Shown: positions 35,601 to 44,259 of the stretch, in pieces
Numbering within the stretch: the stretch's first letter is position 1
Layout of the letters: every line of letters begins with the position of its first letter
Source: Trichomonas vaginalis G3
Lineage: Eukaryota; Parabasalia; Trichomonadida; Trichomonadidae
Direction: 5' to 3'
Length of the DNA: 64,000 bases
Assembly (NCBI RefSeq): GCF_026262505.1
Contig: NC_067205.1
Coordinates: 7,874,001-7,938,000, forward strand
Position numbers and translations under genes: made by a program
Notes under the pieces: generated by a model
Database searches by the model: none
What the model was told of the DNA's origin: nothing
What the model saw: only the letters and a program-made list of their open reading frames with translations

Positions 35601-36079
35601 GTGACAAGTCGATATATGGTGGCCATTTCGATGTTTATCTCGATGGTGAATTACATGGTTCGTGCAACACTTCTTTCATTTTCGATGACATCCAGAAGAA
35701 CAGAATAATAGACACAATGTTCCAACAACCATTGTATTCAATAAGAAACTTGAAGAACAGTTCTCATCACTTTGTTTCTATGGTTGTTCGAACAGGTAAT
35801 GTCGGTATTGCAGGCATCCTTGCAGATGGCAAAATGATTCAAGTTATTGATCCCACACCTGCTCCAACACCTGCAATAGCATCATCAGGGGATAATCTAG
35901 ATGTTGGTAGTTCTAATGGTAAAATTATTGGTATTACTCTTGGGGTTGTAATTCCATTGGTTGTTATTGGGGCAGCAATTGTCGGTTCTTCGTGTTCAAG
36001 CATCTCAAAGAGAAATCCCTTGAAAGAAGTTCTGATGAAGATGCTTTACTTGTATAATTGTTTTTGCCAGTACTTTTGA
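32639..36079 (+). pseudogene. M60-like zinc metallopeptidase surface protein, with breaks
   Basis: Two long segments in one frame (32639-33481 and 33482-36079) are separated only by TGA at 33479-33481 (context AMAFW-stop-SVSRIL). The M60 signature is intact downstream: HEYAH at 33701-33715 and the third ligand Glu 12 residues later in NWGEVSNN (33752). The upstream part has the RGLYHPTGLYAPPGERITIE region typical of the M60-like N-terminal side. After the peptidase come a PA14-like module (DGCFYPPETNTYRFVSYHDE), a galactose-binding-like beta domain, and a transmembrane helix (IIGITLGVVIPLVVIGAAIV). Past about 35990 the alternative frame gives an acidic tail SLERSSDEDALLV ending at 36057, so a small shift there is likely. 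The family degrades mucin-type glycoproteins. Recent pseudogene or assembly error. Confidence 0.8.
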
Positions 36080-36213
36080 ATTTGAAATTTAGTTTTTACC
36101 AATAAAAATTCTTTAAAATTAATTTTCCACAGACATTTATAATGACAATGTTTAATTTTTGATGGATAACATCATTCAAAGGGAGAAATGTTTTAAATTC
36201 AAACTATTTACGA

Positions 36214-36243
36214 AATTTAGTTGATACATTCTAAAACATAAGA
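36214..36243. repeat. 30-bp repeat, partner of 28131-28160
   Basis: Exact second copy, lying at the broken 5' edge of the Tudor-like remnant. Confidence 0.7.
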
Positions 36244-36679
36244 AACTATTTTCGTAATTGATACAAATGGATTTGATATTTACAAAGGAACTATTTTATC
36301 AATAGAAGGTGATTCTATTAAAGTGCACTATCCTGATTATCCTGATCAGGATGAGACAATTACCGATAAGACAAGGCTTCTGGCAGCTACCAGAGTGAAT
36401 ACAAGGATATTTAACCAGCAAGAAATGGCTCGAGACTCTAAGATTGGTCAATATTCATCCGATGTTGATGATGATATTGACGACGATGTTGCAGATGATG
36501 GTGATGAGCCTGATTTTGGTAAAATTAAGACTAAAAAGCTAAAAAGAGGACGTAAACCAAAGAAAGCACAAAAGGAATCCCCTGTTAAACCTCGTCCTGA
36601 GGGTGCCCGTAGTAACCCATCTCGCCATGCGAAACCTGTTTATGCTGACTACGATATTGATGATAACGACGATGAATAA
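36242..36679 (+). pseudogene. Remnant of a Tudor-like nuclear protein, 5' end missing
   Basis: An open frame begins directly after TAA (36239-36241) without any ATG and reads ETIFVIDTNGFDIYKGTILS, continuing IEGDSIKVHYPDYPDQDE. This resembles a Tudor/chromo-barrel strand pattern (Y.G.I......VHY.DYP..DE). It then has an acidic run DVDDDIDDDVADDGDEPD and an AT-hook-like KRGRKPKKAQ. The first conventional ATG (about 36424) would delete the barrel. The missing 5' end coincides with a 30-bp repeat shared with 28131-28160, suggesting a rearrangement. A chromatin-binding role is inferred. Confidence 0.6.
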
Positions 36680-36875
36680 ACTTTATTTTACTTTATCTAT
36701 GAAATTATGTAATGGTTGCTAATTTTCCTTTCATTTTCTAAATAATAAACTTTGATTTTCAAATTTCTATGAATTCGTTTTCGGAAAGATCAACTCATAT
36801 TTGAATGGATCCATATCGGACTTCCTTAGAATAGTTAAGCCACCTCCTATTTATTCCGAAATTTTTTACCATCAA

Positions 36876-37007
36876 TAGGGTTTTGCAAAGTGGCACGTAA
36901 AGTGGCACAATGTTGCAAAAATTTCCCTTTTTTGCCCTTTGTCCATTCAATTTTACGCCCGTAACTGGCACGAATCCTCGAAACCCGTGCCAGTTTGCAA
37001 AACCCTA
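36876..37007. mobile_element. 132-bp hAT-like MITE
   Basis: Ends TAGGGTTTTGCAAAGTGGCA and its near-complement, with one mismatch in about 21, flanked by a perfect 8-bp duplication ACCATCAA (36868-36875 and 37008-37015). Eight-base duplication and TAGGG termini are hallmarks of hAT elements. Inside the left end, AAAGTGGCAC is repeated in tandem, as subterminal transposase sites often are. No coding capacity. Confidence 0.88.
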
Positions 37008-37146
37008 ACCATCAAAAATTCAAATAAATAAATAAAGTCTAATAAAATTTTTATATTTTTTAATGGAATTATTGAATTTTTTTGAAAATTAGCAAGGTCA
37101 AAACATTTTTAAAGCGGCTACTCCCTTCTATTTTTAGATAGATTTT

Positions 37147-39062
37147 AGGGCTGTACAAAATCGAGAAAAACATTGCCGTGCGGTAATATAGGGTCAAAAA
37201 AATCGCGCCTCGGCGGCTCCGCCGCCTCGGCACTATTAAGTGCGCATTATATTTAATATGTCCTTCTTTTTTTTTCTTTTTTTTTCTTCTTCTTTTCCTT
37301 TCCTTCTTCCTCTCCTTCCTCTTCTTTCCTTCTCCTTCTCTTTTTACAACAACGTCGAAGATCTTCGAATTTGATTGTTGGAAAAGCATCTATTTCAGAT
37401 AAAGGATGCCTTTCTCACAGTCAACATACGAGGGTCCTGGCTGAAACGTTCTCAAAAAGCCTGAGATGGTAATTCTCTGATCACTCATAGCTGGGCAGGT
37501 AGTCATTGCTGACAATACCTGTCTTTATGCATGCACGCTTTCATGTATATGGGTTTACACTATCAATTCGCAAAGTTGTTCCGAATTCTTCCAAAATGGA
37601 AGGACCCGAAACAACTTTGCTTGTTAACGATACAGACGCATTACTTTGCATTGATACTGTGCTGAGTTGTGTAGAAAGTTTGATTAGAGTTGTTTTGTTC
37701 TGGTATCTCTCATCTTCTGATGAGAGAAATCAAAGCAACACAACTCTAATGAGTTTGTTTTCACTCATTTGTATGTAGGTTTTTAGTTCGATTGGAGCTG
37801 CTTCATAATGAGATCTCTCATCAATTGATGAGGGAGATCATAACAAAGCAGCTCTAATGTATATGCTCGTATTAACCGGGTTGTAATGCGTTGTAACGTC
37901 AGCTTGTAGTTCGTTTGGGGCCACTTCACATTGAGATGAGAAGAAATGATTAAAGGACTCTGAAAGGCTTTGGCCGTTGATGTTGTAATCGCATTACTTG
38001 GAACTAGCTGGATGCTAAGCTGTGTAGAATGTTCGATTAGAGCTGTTTTGATATGATTTTTCTCATCATAAGATTGGAGGAATCATAGCAAAACAACTCT
38101 AATGGGTTTACCATCATCTACTTGTATGTAGATGTTTGGGAAATTGTCTTGTTAATCGATTTTCGAGATGACTTTCAAATGCTATAATCAAATGACAAAC
38201 AAGTCTAAGATTTCTCGACAATACATCAAATCATGATGTTTGTAAGTGCGATGAGATTAGAGTTTTTGAAGGAATGACAAGAGAAGTAGGAAAGCTCGGC
38301 ATTCGCCGAGCAAATTAAAAATTAACGTATGGATTAAATTTTAAGAGGAATTCAATTTTAATTACGGGTTGTTCAAATATTGATTAATATAAATTTATTA
38401 ATAAGAATAAACAATTTTTGTTTTTGAATTTATTCAATTTATAGCTTTACATATAGTTTCAAAATTGTACAACTATGATTATTTCAACAAAAAATATCTT
38501 ACTTTTTCACTTCACTTTCACCCTCACTTTTTCCGTAATTCAAATTTCAACATTATGTATTTTAATTCCTTATAGTATTTTTAACATAATTAATCAAATA
38601 ATAATTGGAAGTTCTGAACTCACTTTTTCCGTAATTCAAAATCAAAAATATGAATAATATATCTATTTATTATATACTAATGCTATTTTCAACTAGAAGT
38701 GAGGTACGGTAATCTTACGGATTCCCGTAACTCAATTTTACGGAAAAAGTGCAGTAAACTACTCAATTTACGGGAAAAGTGTCGTAAACTATTGATGTGG
38801 CGGTAAAATCACGGTAATTCACGGAAAGCTATATGCGAAAATTTGAAATTATACAAAATCGAGCGAAACACTTTTAAATAGGTTGTTCTCGTATTTAAAA
38901 TACTATTCCCAGATTTATTGTCGTCAGAATATTTCCAAATTTTTGCCGATTTACAAAAAATGATTTACAAAGCATATTTTTTAATCTAAAAAATTCCTAA
39001 AAAAAGGAACCGGTGTGCGGAAACCTCGGTAAATTACCGCGGTTCCCGTTGGGACTGCCATA
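37147..39062. mobile_element. 1.9-kb DNA transposon with 9-bp target duplication (copy 2)
   Basis: Inverted relative to copy 1 (11494-13399). Starts AGGGCTGTAC and ends GGACTGCCATA, flanked by a perfect 9-bp duplication ATAGATTTT (37138-37146 and 39063-39071). The outer 200 bp (with GGCGGCTCCGCCGCC) and the outer 550 bp (with repeated CACTTTTTCCGTAATTC) match copy 1. The middle does not: here it is a 352-bp repeat with hairpins, in copy 1 a fold-back arm. No transposase seen. Confidence 0.88.
37639..38343. repeat. 352-bp direct repeat carrying large hairpins
   Basis: GCATTACTT...GCT(G/A)AG(T/C)TGTGTAG recurs with a spacing of 352-353 bp. Each unit has a long imperfect hairpin: 37683-37750 (11-bp outer stem ATTAGAGTTGT/ACAACTCTAAT plus an inner 9-bp TCTCTCATC/GATGAGAGA) and 38036-38103 (15-bp outer stem, one mismatch). 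A further hairpin lies between them at 37795-37854 (GAGCTGCTT/AAGCAGCTC with GATCTCTCATCAATTGATGA inside). Confidence 0.8.
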
Positions 39063-39306
39063 ATAGATTTTCATATCATGAAGTTTAAACAATGGAAATA
39101 TATTATTTGAAATATTTTATTTCTTTATTTGCTTAACAGTTAAGAAAAATAGCTTACAATCAATTAAATTACTGTTATTAAATAAATAACCCTCTCAATA
39201 CTCATCATTGTTTAAATCTATCGACTGAAATTTCTTAAACATTGTGTCTTTGAACTTTTATTAAATTCACACCATATTTCTGAACAATATTTTTAATAGT
39301 CATAAT

Positions 39307-39311
39307 TCATT
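39307..39311 (+). promoter_or_regulatory. Initiator-like TCATT
   Basis: Matches the trichomonad Inr consensus TCA(+1)Y(T/A) and lies 30 bases before the chosen ATG of the glycosyltransferase-like gene. Short motif in AT-rich DNA, so only suggestive. Confidence 0.4.
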
Positions 39312-39338
39312 TTGAAAATAATCCAAAGGAAGAATCTG

Positions 39339-40541
39339 ATGATGCTAAAGCGCTCAAGATTTAGACCATTATATCTTGCTTTAGCTCTACTAGCAGTCGT
39401 ATGTTTCATAGCATTCTTCAATTCAACAAGAACAAAGATACCAACTGTTGAAGAAATAAATTCCGAAAAAGAATTATTTATAACAAACAAAAATAGACCA
39501 TGCACTACAGGTTCACATACAAATTACGTAAAACCACCTAGCTATGCAATGAAAATCGGAACAAATAATTGGCTTACAAAAGATCTTGAATCCAGAATTC
39601 AATCAGCTGAGTTTGGCAACTGCCCAACGTGTAATATGAATAAATTCAACAAGAATGGCACATCAACTCAACGCGATTTCATAATTACTTCGATGATGAA
39701 TTGTTCTAACAACGTTCAAACGTTTATGCGATCATTACGTTCCACAGGATGTTCAGCTATAGTTATAATATTCTGTGATAACCTTGCAATTAAGAAACTT
39801 TCAGGATATCAACAAGTTCTTTTAACAAACTGCGGTGCCGTGCTGATTAATATCGGATATATGGACAAGAAATACGTAAAGAACCCATTTGAAAACAGAC
39901 ACCCACTTTTCTACACATTTTTATATCATTACAAACATTTAATGGACAGAGTCATTATAATGGATCTTCTAGATTCCGTTTTCCAAGAAGACCCATTTTC
40001 ATCTGCATTTACTAGTACTACAATGGCAGCTACCACGGAAATGCTGAAATTTTCGCAATGCGAAATAAATACTGACTGGGTTTCAAAAGCAGATCCAAAT
40101 TATGCCAAAGACTTTTACGAGAATAGGACTCCACTTTGCTTTGGTATGGTTTACGGCGGAATTAATTGCATTCTTAAATTTTATGATATTATGTTTAGAA
40201 GACCCGAATGGAGTAAGTTCCAAGTTAAGACCATCGATCAAGGATACCTTAGCTATTACTTTTATAAAGGAGTCTTCTCAAGTCAAGGTTTAATTCTTTC
40301 TGGAACAAAAGTTGGCGACAAAATCATTTCTACACGTGGTGGAAAGGTATCTAAAGATAATGGACCAGCAGGAGAGTTCCTTATGGAAGGTTCTGACGTT
40401 GTTCCAGCTGTTATTCACCATTATAATCGACATTGCAAGATTTGGCAAGAAATACAAACATTGTGCCCTGAAATAGGCCATGATGATGTTGCTTATGCCA
40501 AGCAAAAAGAAATGAAAGAAAAATGTCCTCCTCCAAAATAA
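39339..40541 (+). CDS. Type II membrane glycosyltransferase-like protein
   Basis: 400 residues. An N-terminal cytosolic KRSRFR precedes a signal anchor (LYLALALLAVVCFIAFF), then a luminal domain, the topology of Golgi glycosyltransferases. Features of a GT-A nucleotide-sugar transferase fold: an early IITSMMNCSNNVQTFMRSLR, the DxD-like MDLLDSVFQEDPF, CFGMVYGGINCILKFYDIMF and the TIDQGYLSYYFY motif, a conserved DQG seen in several GT families. Histidine/tryptophan motifs near the C-terminus (VIHHYNRHCKIW) could contact a metal or donor. The first of two adjacent ATGs was chosen. Likely builds surface glycans; donor and acceptor are unknown. Frame intact. Confidence 0.78.
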   Translation: MMLKRSRFRPLYLALALLAVVCFIAFFNSTRTKIPTVEEINSEKELFITNKNRPCTTGSHTNYVKPPSYAMKIGTNNWLTKDLESRIQSAEFGNCPTCNMNKFNKNGTSTQRDFIITSMMNCSNNVQTFMRSLRSTGCSAIVIIFCDNLAIKKLSGYQQVLLTNCGAVLINIGYMDKKYVKNPFENRHPLFYTFLYHYKHLMDRVIIMDLLDSVFQEDPFSSAFTSTTMAATTEMLKFSQCEINTDWVSKADPNYAKDFYENRTPLCFGMVYGGINCILKFYDIMFRRPEWSKFQVKTIDQGYLSYYFYKGVFSSQGLILSGTKVGDKIISTRGGKVSKDNGPAGEFLMEGSDVVPAVIHHYNRHCKIWQEIQTLCPEIGHDDVAYAKQKEMKEKCPPPK

Positions 40542-40667
40542 TTTTTTATCTTTTCTTCTTTTTTTATTGTATTCTGTTTATAAATACTTACATAATAAGA
40601 GAGTTCTTATTCTTTTTGTTTTTCTCCACAAATTTCGAAAATTGTAACTCAATTTTTCTGTTTAAAT
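40542..40667. other. 3' flank of the glycosyltransferase-like gene
   Basis: T-rich sequence with several TAAA-type sites that could serve for polyadenylation, up to the target duplication of the next element. Confidence 0.4.
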
Positions 40668-40904
40668 AAAGGTTGTAAAACTCTTAACCTTAAAATTTTT
40701 TGGACCCCCTGGAGGAATCCTGATCGAGCAAGTTTGGAGTCTCCATCCAGGTGAGGAACATGCAAACGAGAGAAGTGTTTAACACTTCATAAAGTATCTT
40801 ATGGATATGGTTAGATATATAGTTCTACTTAATGGAAAGAATTAAATTGCGTTAAAGTAAAAAATGGAGTTATGAACTCATTTAATCTTAGTTTTACAAC
40901 CTTT
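40668..40904. mobile_element. 237-bp MITE with 8-bp target duplication
   Basis: AAAGGTTGTAAAACT at the left is mirrored exactly by AGTTTTACAACCTTT at the right. Both ends are flanked by GTTTAAAT (40660-40667 and 40905-40912); reading one base further gives a 9-bp TGTTTAAAT at the cost of one terminal T. Fits a hAT- or Mutator-type MITE. No open frame. Confidence 0.8.
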
Positions 40905-41085
40905 GTTTAAATTCAATTAAAGCACGTTTTTGACTATAAAACCATAAGAAAATAGAAAAATGCATATCCATTTAAGAATATTTTGCATTATTTTGAGTTC
41001 ATTTTTCTAAAATATCTTCTGAGTTATATAACAATATCAATACCACACTATTTACTAAACCAAGAAGATTTTCTATGATTCAAAA

Positions 41086-41090
41086 TCATA
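41086..41090 (+). promoter_or_regulatory. Initiator-like TCATA at the ankyrin gene
   Basis: TCATA followed directly by AATGG puts the predicted start site four bases before the ATG, the extremely short leader common in trichomonads. Confidence 0.5.
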
Positions 41091-41091
41091 A

Positions 41092-43177
41092 ATGGAAGAA
41101 GAAGATTTACTTGATTTGTCCAAGCTCAGGGGTAAGTTATTAAAAGAAGCTCAAACATTAGAAGTATTTAAACCATATGGGCGTGTAAGCAATTTGTTGC
41201 TGTTAACTCCCCAAGAAGACTTTGATTTAGAAATAATTTTTTCAGAATTGAAGAATTTGATCGACAGCAAAGCAATTCCTTTGGAATTTGTGAAGTATGC
41301 ATTAGAAAAAGCATCAGAGATCCAAGAAAAAAAGATGAAAAATTTCGCGGAATTATATGTAAAGTTGACAGAAAGTTTTGAATTCGAAGTTAATGTTAGA
41401 ACAGACAAATTTAAGGCACTATTAGAGAATCTTGGAATTAAATTCGATTGCAATATATATGAAGATGCCGAAGCGTTAAAAACTGTTTATAGCGAAGACA
41501 CACCATTTTATTTAGTTGCTTTCGATAAAATCGATGAATTGTCAAAACTTGATAAATTTGACGAAATCAAAAACAATTTATCGCTCCTTGACACTGCAGT
41601 TTGGATCAGAGAAATGCTTCAGATTCTTAAGACTTAACGGTCTTGAATACTCAGATGAAACTGATAAATTATCAGTTATGGGCGGTAATTTTGAGATTTT
41701 ATCAATTTTGGCAAATGAAGGACATTCATTTGGAATGTATTTAGATATCGCAATAAAGTATCATCATGATGAGATTGCTGATTGGATAATGAATACATTC
41801 ACTTCTCATGATATTAACGTTGGCGATTGTTTAGTCTGGATTAATTTCAAAGCAGCTTCTTTTCTTATTGAAAATGGATTTGAAATCAATTGCTCTTGTA
41901 TTCTATTTGATTTTTAATAGAGTTCTTTTTGCCAAGCTCATTATATTCAATATTTTATCTTTAATGAAATTCATTTTATTTCCTCATACTGAAATTTTAT
42001 ATTTAAATTAATTGGGCAACATTTAAATGTCCTTTAGCTCTTGCTATCGAATGGAATTCATTTGATATTGTTAAATACATGATTGAAAATGGTGCCAACT
42101 CAAATTTCGTGTTTGATTTTCAGTTTATATTTATGTAATTCAACATTAGTTTTTGTAGTTCAATTTTATTAATTCATTACATTCATTATCCTTTATCATG
42201 AAGTTTGGATTCTATTTGTTACTCATGATGAAATATACATTCTTTATTGTGATTAATGATGTAATTCTTTATTAAAGCTCATCATATTCTTTGATAAATT
42301 CATGCAATTCAATTTATAAATTAATTTCGTTCAATTTTATATTAGAAAACTCCTTTTTTAGTTGCTGTACTTCATAAAAACACAGAAATTATCAATTTTC
42401 TCTTGAAAAATGGTGCTGATGTTAATACAAAACTTATTCATCTTTGAATTATGATGTTCATTTGTATTTTCATGATTATGGTGTTCATTTATAATATTCA
42501 TAGAGTTCATTATTAAGTTCATCATGGAATCATTCATTACCTTATGGAATTCATTATCAAATTCATTGGATTTGTTTCTTTCCTTTGAAATTCATTATTC
42601 ATTAATTATATTCATTTTGATATCAATTTCATTCAATATTTTCATTCATGATGTTCTTTGTATTATTTAGGCTTTTCCATTATCTATTGCTATCGAAAAT
42701 GAAGATTTCGATACAATTCAATTGCTTTGCGAACATAGCGCTGATGTAAATATGAAGTTAGTTTTTTATCAATTGATAAAATTCATTTTGAATTCCTTTC
42801 GATACTTTTCATCATCTCATGGAATTCATTATCATAATTTATTGGATTCACCTTTATTTAATGCAATTTATTATGCATTCACTATATTCTCTATCCACTC
42901 AGAAAATTCTTTTTAAATCTTAGCATATTCATTTTACTCTAAATGGATTCATTTTTTAAATATGAAATACTTTACAAAATCATTACTTTTTCAATAAATT
43001 TATAAAAGTCCACTTACTCAAGCCATTGATATGGAGAATCCAGAAATGATTCAGCTTCTGATTAAAAATGGTGCAAAAATCGATCTTGATTTGTCAAATG
43101 ACATAGTGAAAGTGCAGCTTGTTCAGACCGAAACCGGTATTGAAATCAACAAAACAATATTACCACAAAATCAATAA
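41092..43177 (+). pseudogene. Ankyrin-repeat protein gene split by AT-rich spacers
   Basis: An N-terminal helical domain (MEEEDLLDLSKLRGKLLKEA onward, 41092 to about 41600) is typical of trichomonad DUF3447/ankyrin proteins. A shift near 41605 moves the frame; the second frame continues as ankyrin-like NFEILSILANEGHSF and DEIADWIM up to 41917. Four further ankyrin units follow, each clean but isolated: about 42023-42118 (CPLALAIEW...ENGANSN), 42343-42438 (KTPFLVAVL...NGADVNTK), 42670-42756 (AFPLSIAIE...HSADVNMK) and 43007-43177 (SPLTQAIDM...NGAKIDL, to a TAA). Between units are 230-250 bp spacers rich in TTCATT and full of stops. All spacers fall at the same point of the repeat, after VN.K and before .PL. 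Either unusual introns or expanded junk in a dead gene. Confidence 0.65.
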
Positions 43178-43374
43178 TTACATAATTTTGGGTAAGTTGC
43201 TGATGCAAATGCAAAGTTAAACATTATGAAAGTAAAACTACAGTATTTAAACCATTAAATTCACATATGTTATTTTTATATTTGAAAGATTGCAAATAAT
43301 TCCATTTCTATAGAGAATTACCAGCACATTAAATTTCTCCTCAATATTTAGCTGAGATTAGCCAGTGAAGCCTT

Positions 43375-43379
43375 TCATA
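43375..43379 (+). promoter_or_regulatory. Initiator-like TCATA at the PPPDE gene
   Basis: Predicted +1 A at 43377, ten bases before the ATG at 43387. Confidence 0.5.
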
Positions 43380-43386
43380 ATTTTAG

Positions 43387-44079
43387 ATGGTAAAAATTAA
43401 AGTTAATGTATATGATCTTACAGCATCCAACCGAGCATTTCGCTGGCTCAAACTCGGAGTTTATCATTCTAGTGTAGTTTTGGATGACAAAGAAGAGTAT
43501 TTTTACGGGTATTTCGGTGAAAAAACAACAGGAGTTCATTTATCAGAATGCTTAAATATGATTCCTGATTATATGGAAGGAGAATTTTATACTTCATATG
43601 ATATTTGCGATATTTCACTTAGTTTCGATGAATGCAAAAATATTATACAAAGTTTTATGAATTCAACAGAATGGATGAGTGAATATTACAATTTCATGTA
43701 TCATAATTGCAATGATTTCTCTCATACTCTCTGCGAAACTCTTGTTGGAATTGAAAATATGAAAAATTATCCATATTGGGTACTTCGAACACAAAAAATT
43801 GCTCATTTTGTATACTCAATATCATTTTCTCCCATGCTCTTCCATCTTTTAGGTCAAATTGGCTTCGGATTGCCATTTGAACAAAAACAATCAGCAGAAC
43901 GACAACATAATCTCGATGCAGAAATATATTCGAATTATTACACTCAAAATGAAATTGATTCTATAAACGAAAGGACAGATATTAAACAAGAATTATTACC
44001 AAAGCATACAAAGACGAAGCAAGCAAAAATCAACTCCGAAAGCAATTTAGAAAGCATTGAAGACAATTCTCGCTTGTAA
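43387..44079 (+). CDS. PPPDE (DeSI-like) cysteine isopeptidase
   Basis: 230 residues. The PPPDE domain occupies residues 3-120: VYDLTASNRAFRWLKLGVYH, SSVVLDDKEEYFYGYFG and YHNCNDFSHTLCETLVG. The catalytic pair is visible as His27 in GVYHSSV and Cys108 in HNCNDFS. The family (DESI1/DESI2, plant PPPDE) removes ubiquitin or SUMO or acts in S-depalmitoylation. The region after 130 has a hydrophobic helix (FVYSISFSPMLFHLLGQIGF) and a charged tail (KHTKTKQAKINSESN). Complete, with both catalytic residues, so likely active; substrate unknown. Confidence 0.9.
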   Translation: MVKIKVNVYDLTASNRAFRWLKLGVYHSSVVLDDKEEYFYGYFGEKTTGVHLSECLNMIPDYMEGEFYTSYDICDISLSFDECKNIIQSFMNSTEWMSEYYNFMYHNCNDFSHTLCETLVGIENMKNYPYWVLRTQKIAHFVYSISFSPMLFHLLGQIGFGLPFEQKQSAERQHNLDAEIYSNYYTQNEIDSINERTDIKQELLPKHTKTKQAKINSESNLESIEDNSRL

Positions 44080-44259
44080 AAATGTTTTGAAAATACAATT
44101 AATTTAATAAATATCATCCAACAACATATTATGGTAATTTCCCACTATACAAATCATTCTGTTATGTAATCTGCTTTTCAATGAGGAAACAATGATTTTT
44201 TTTTCAATAAAATATTTTAATTTTCCCTTTACAGTTGACAAAGTCCATATTGAACATGA

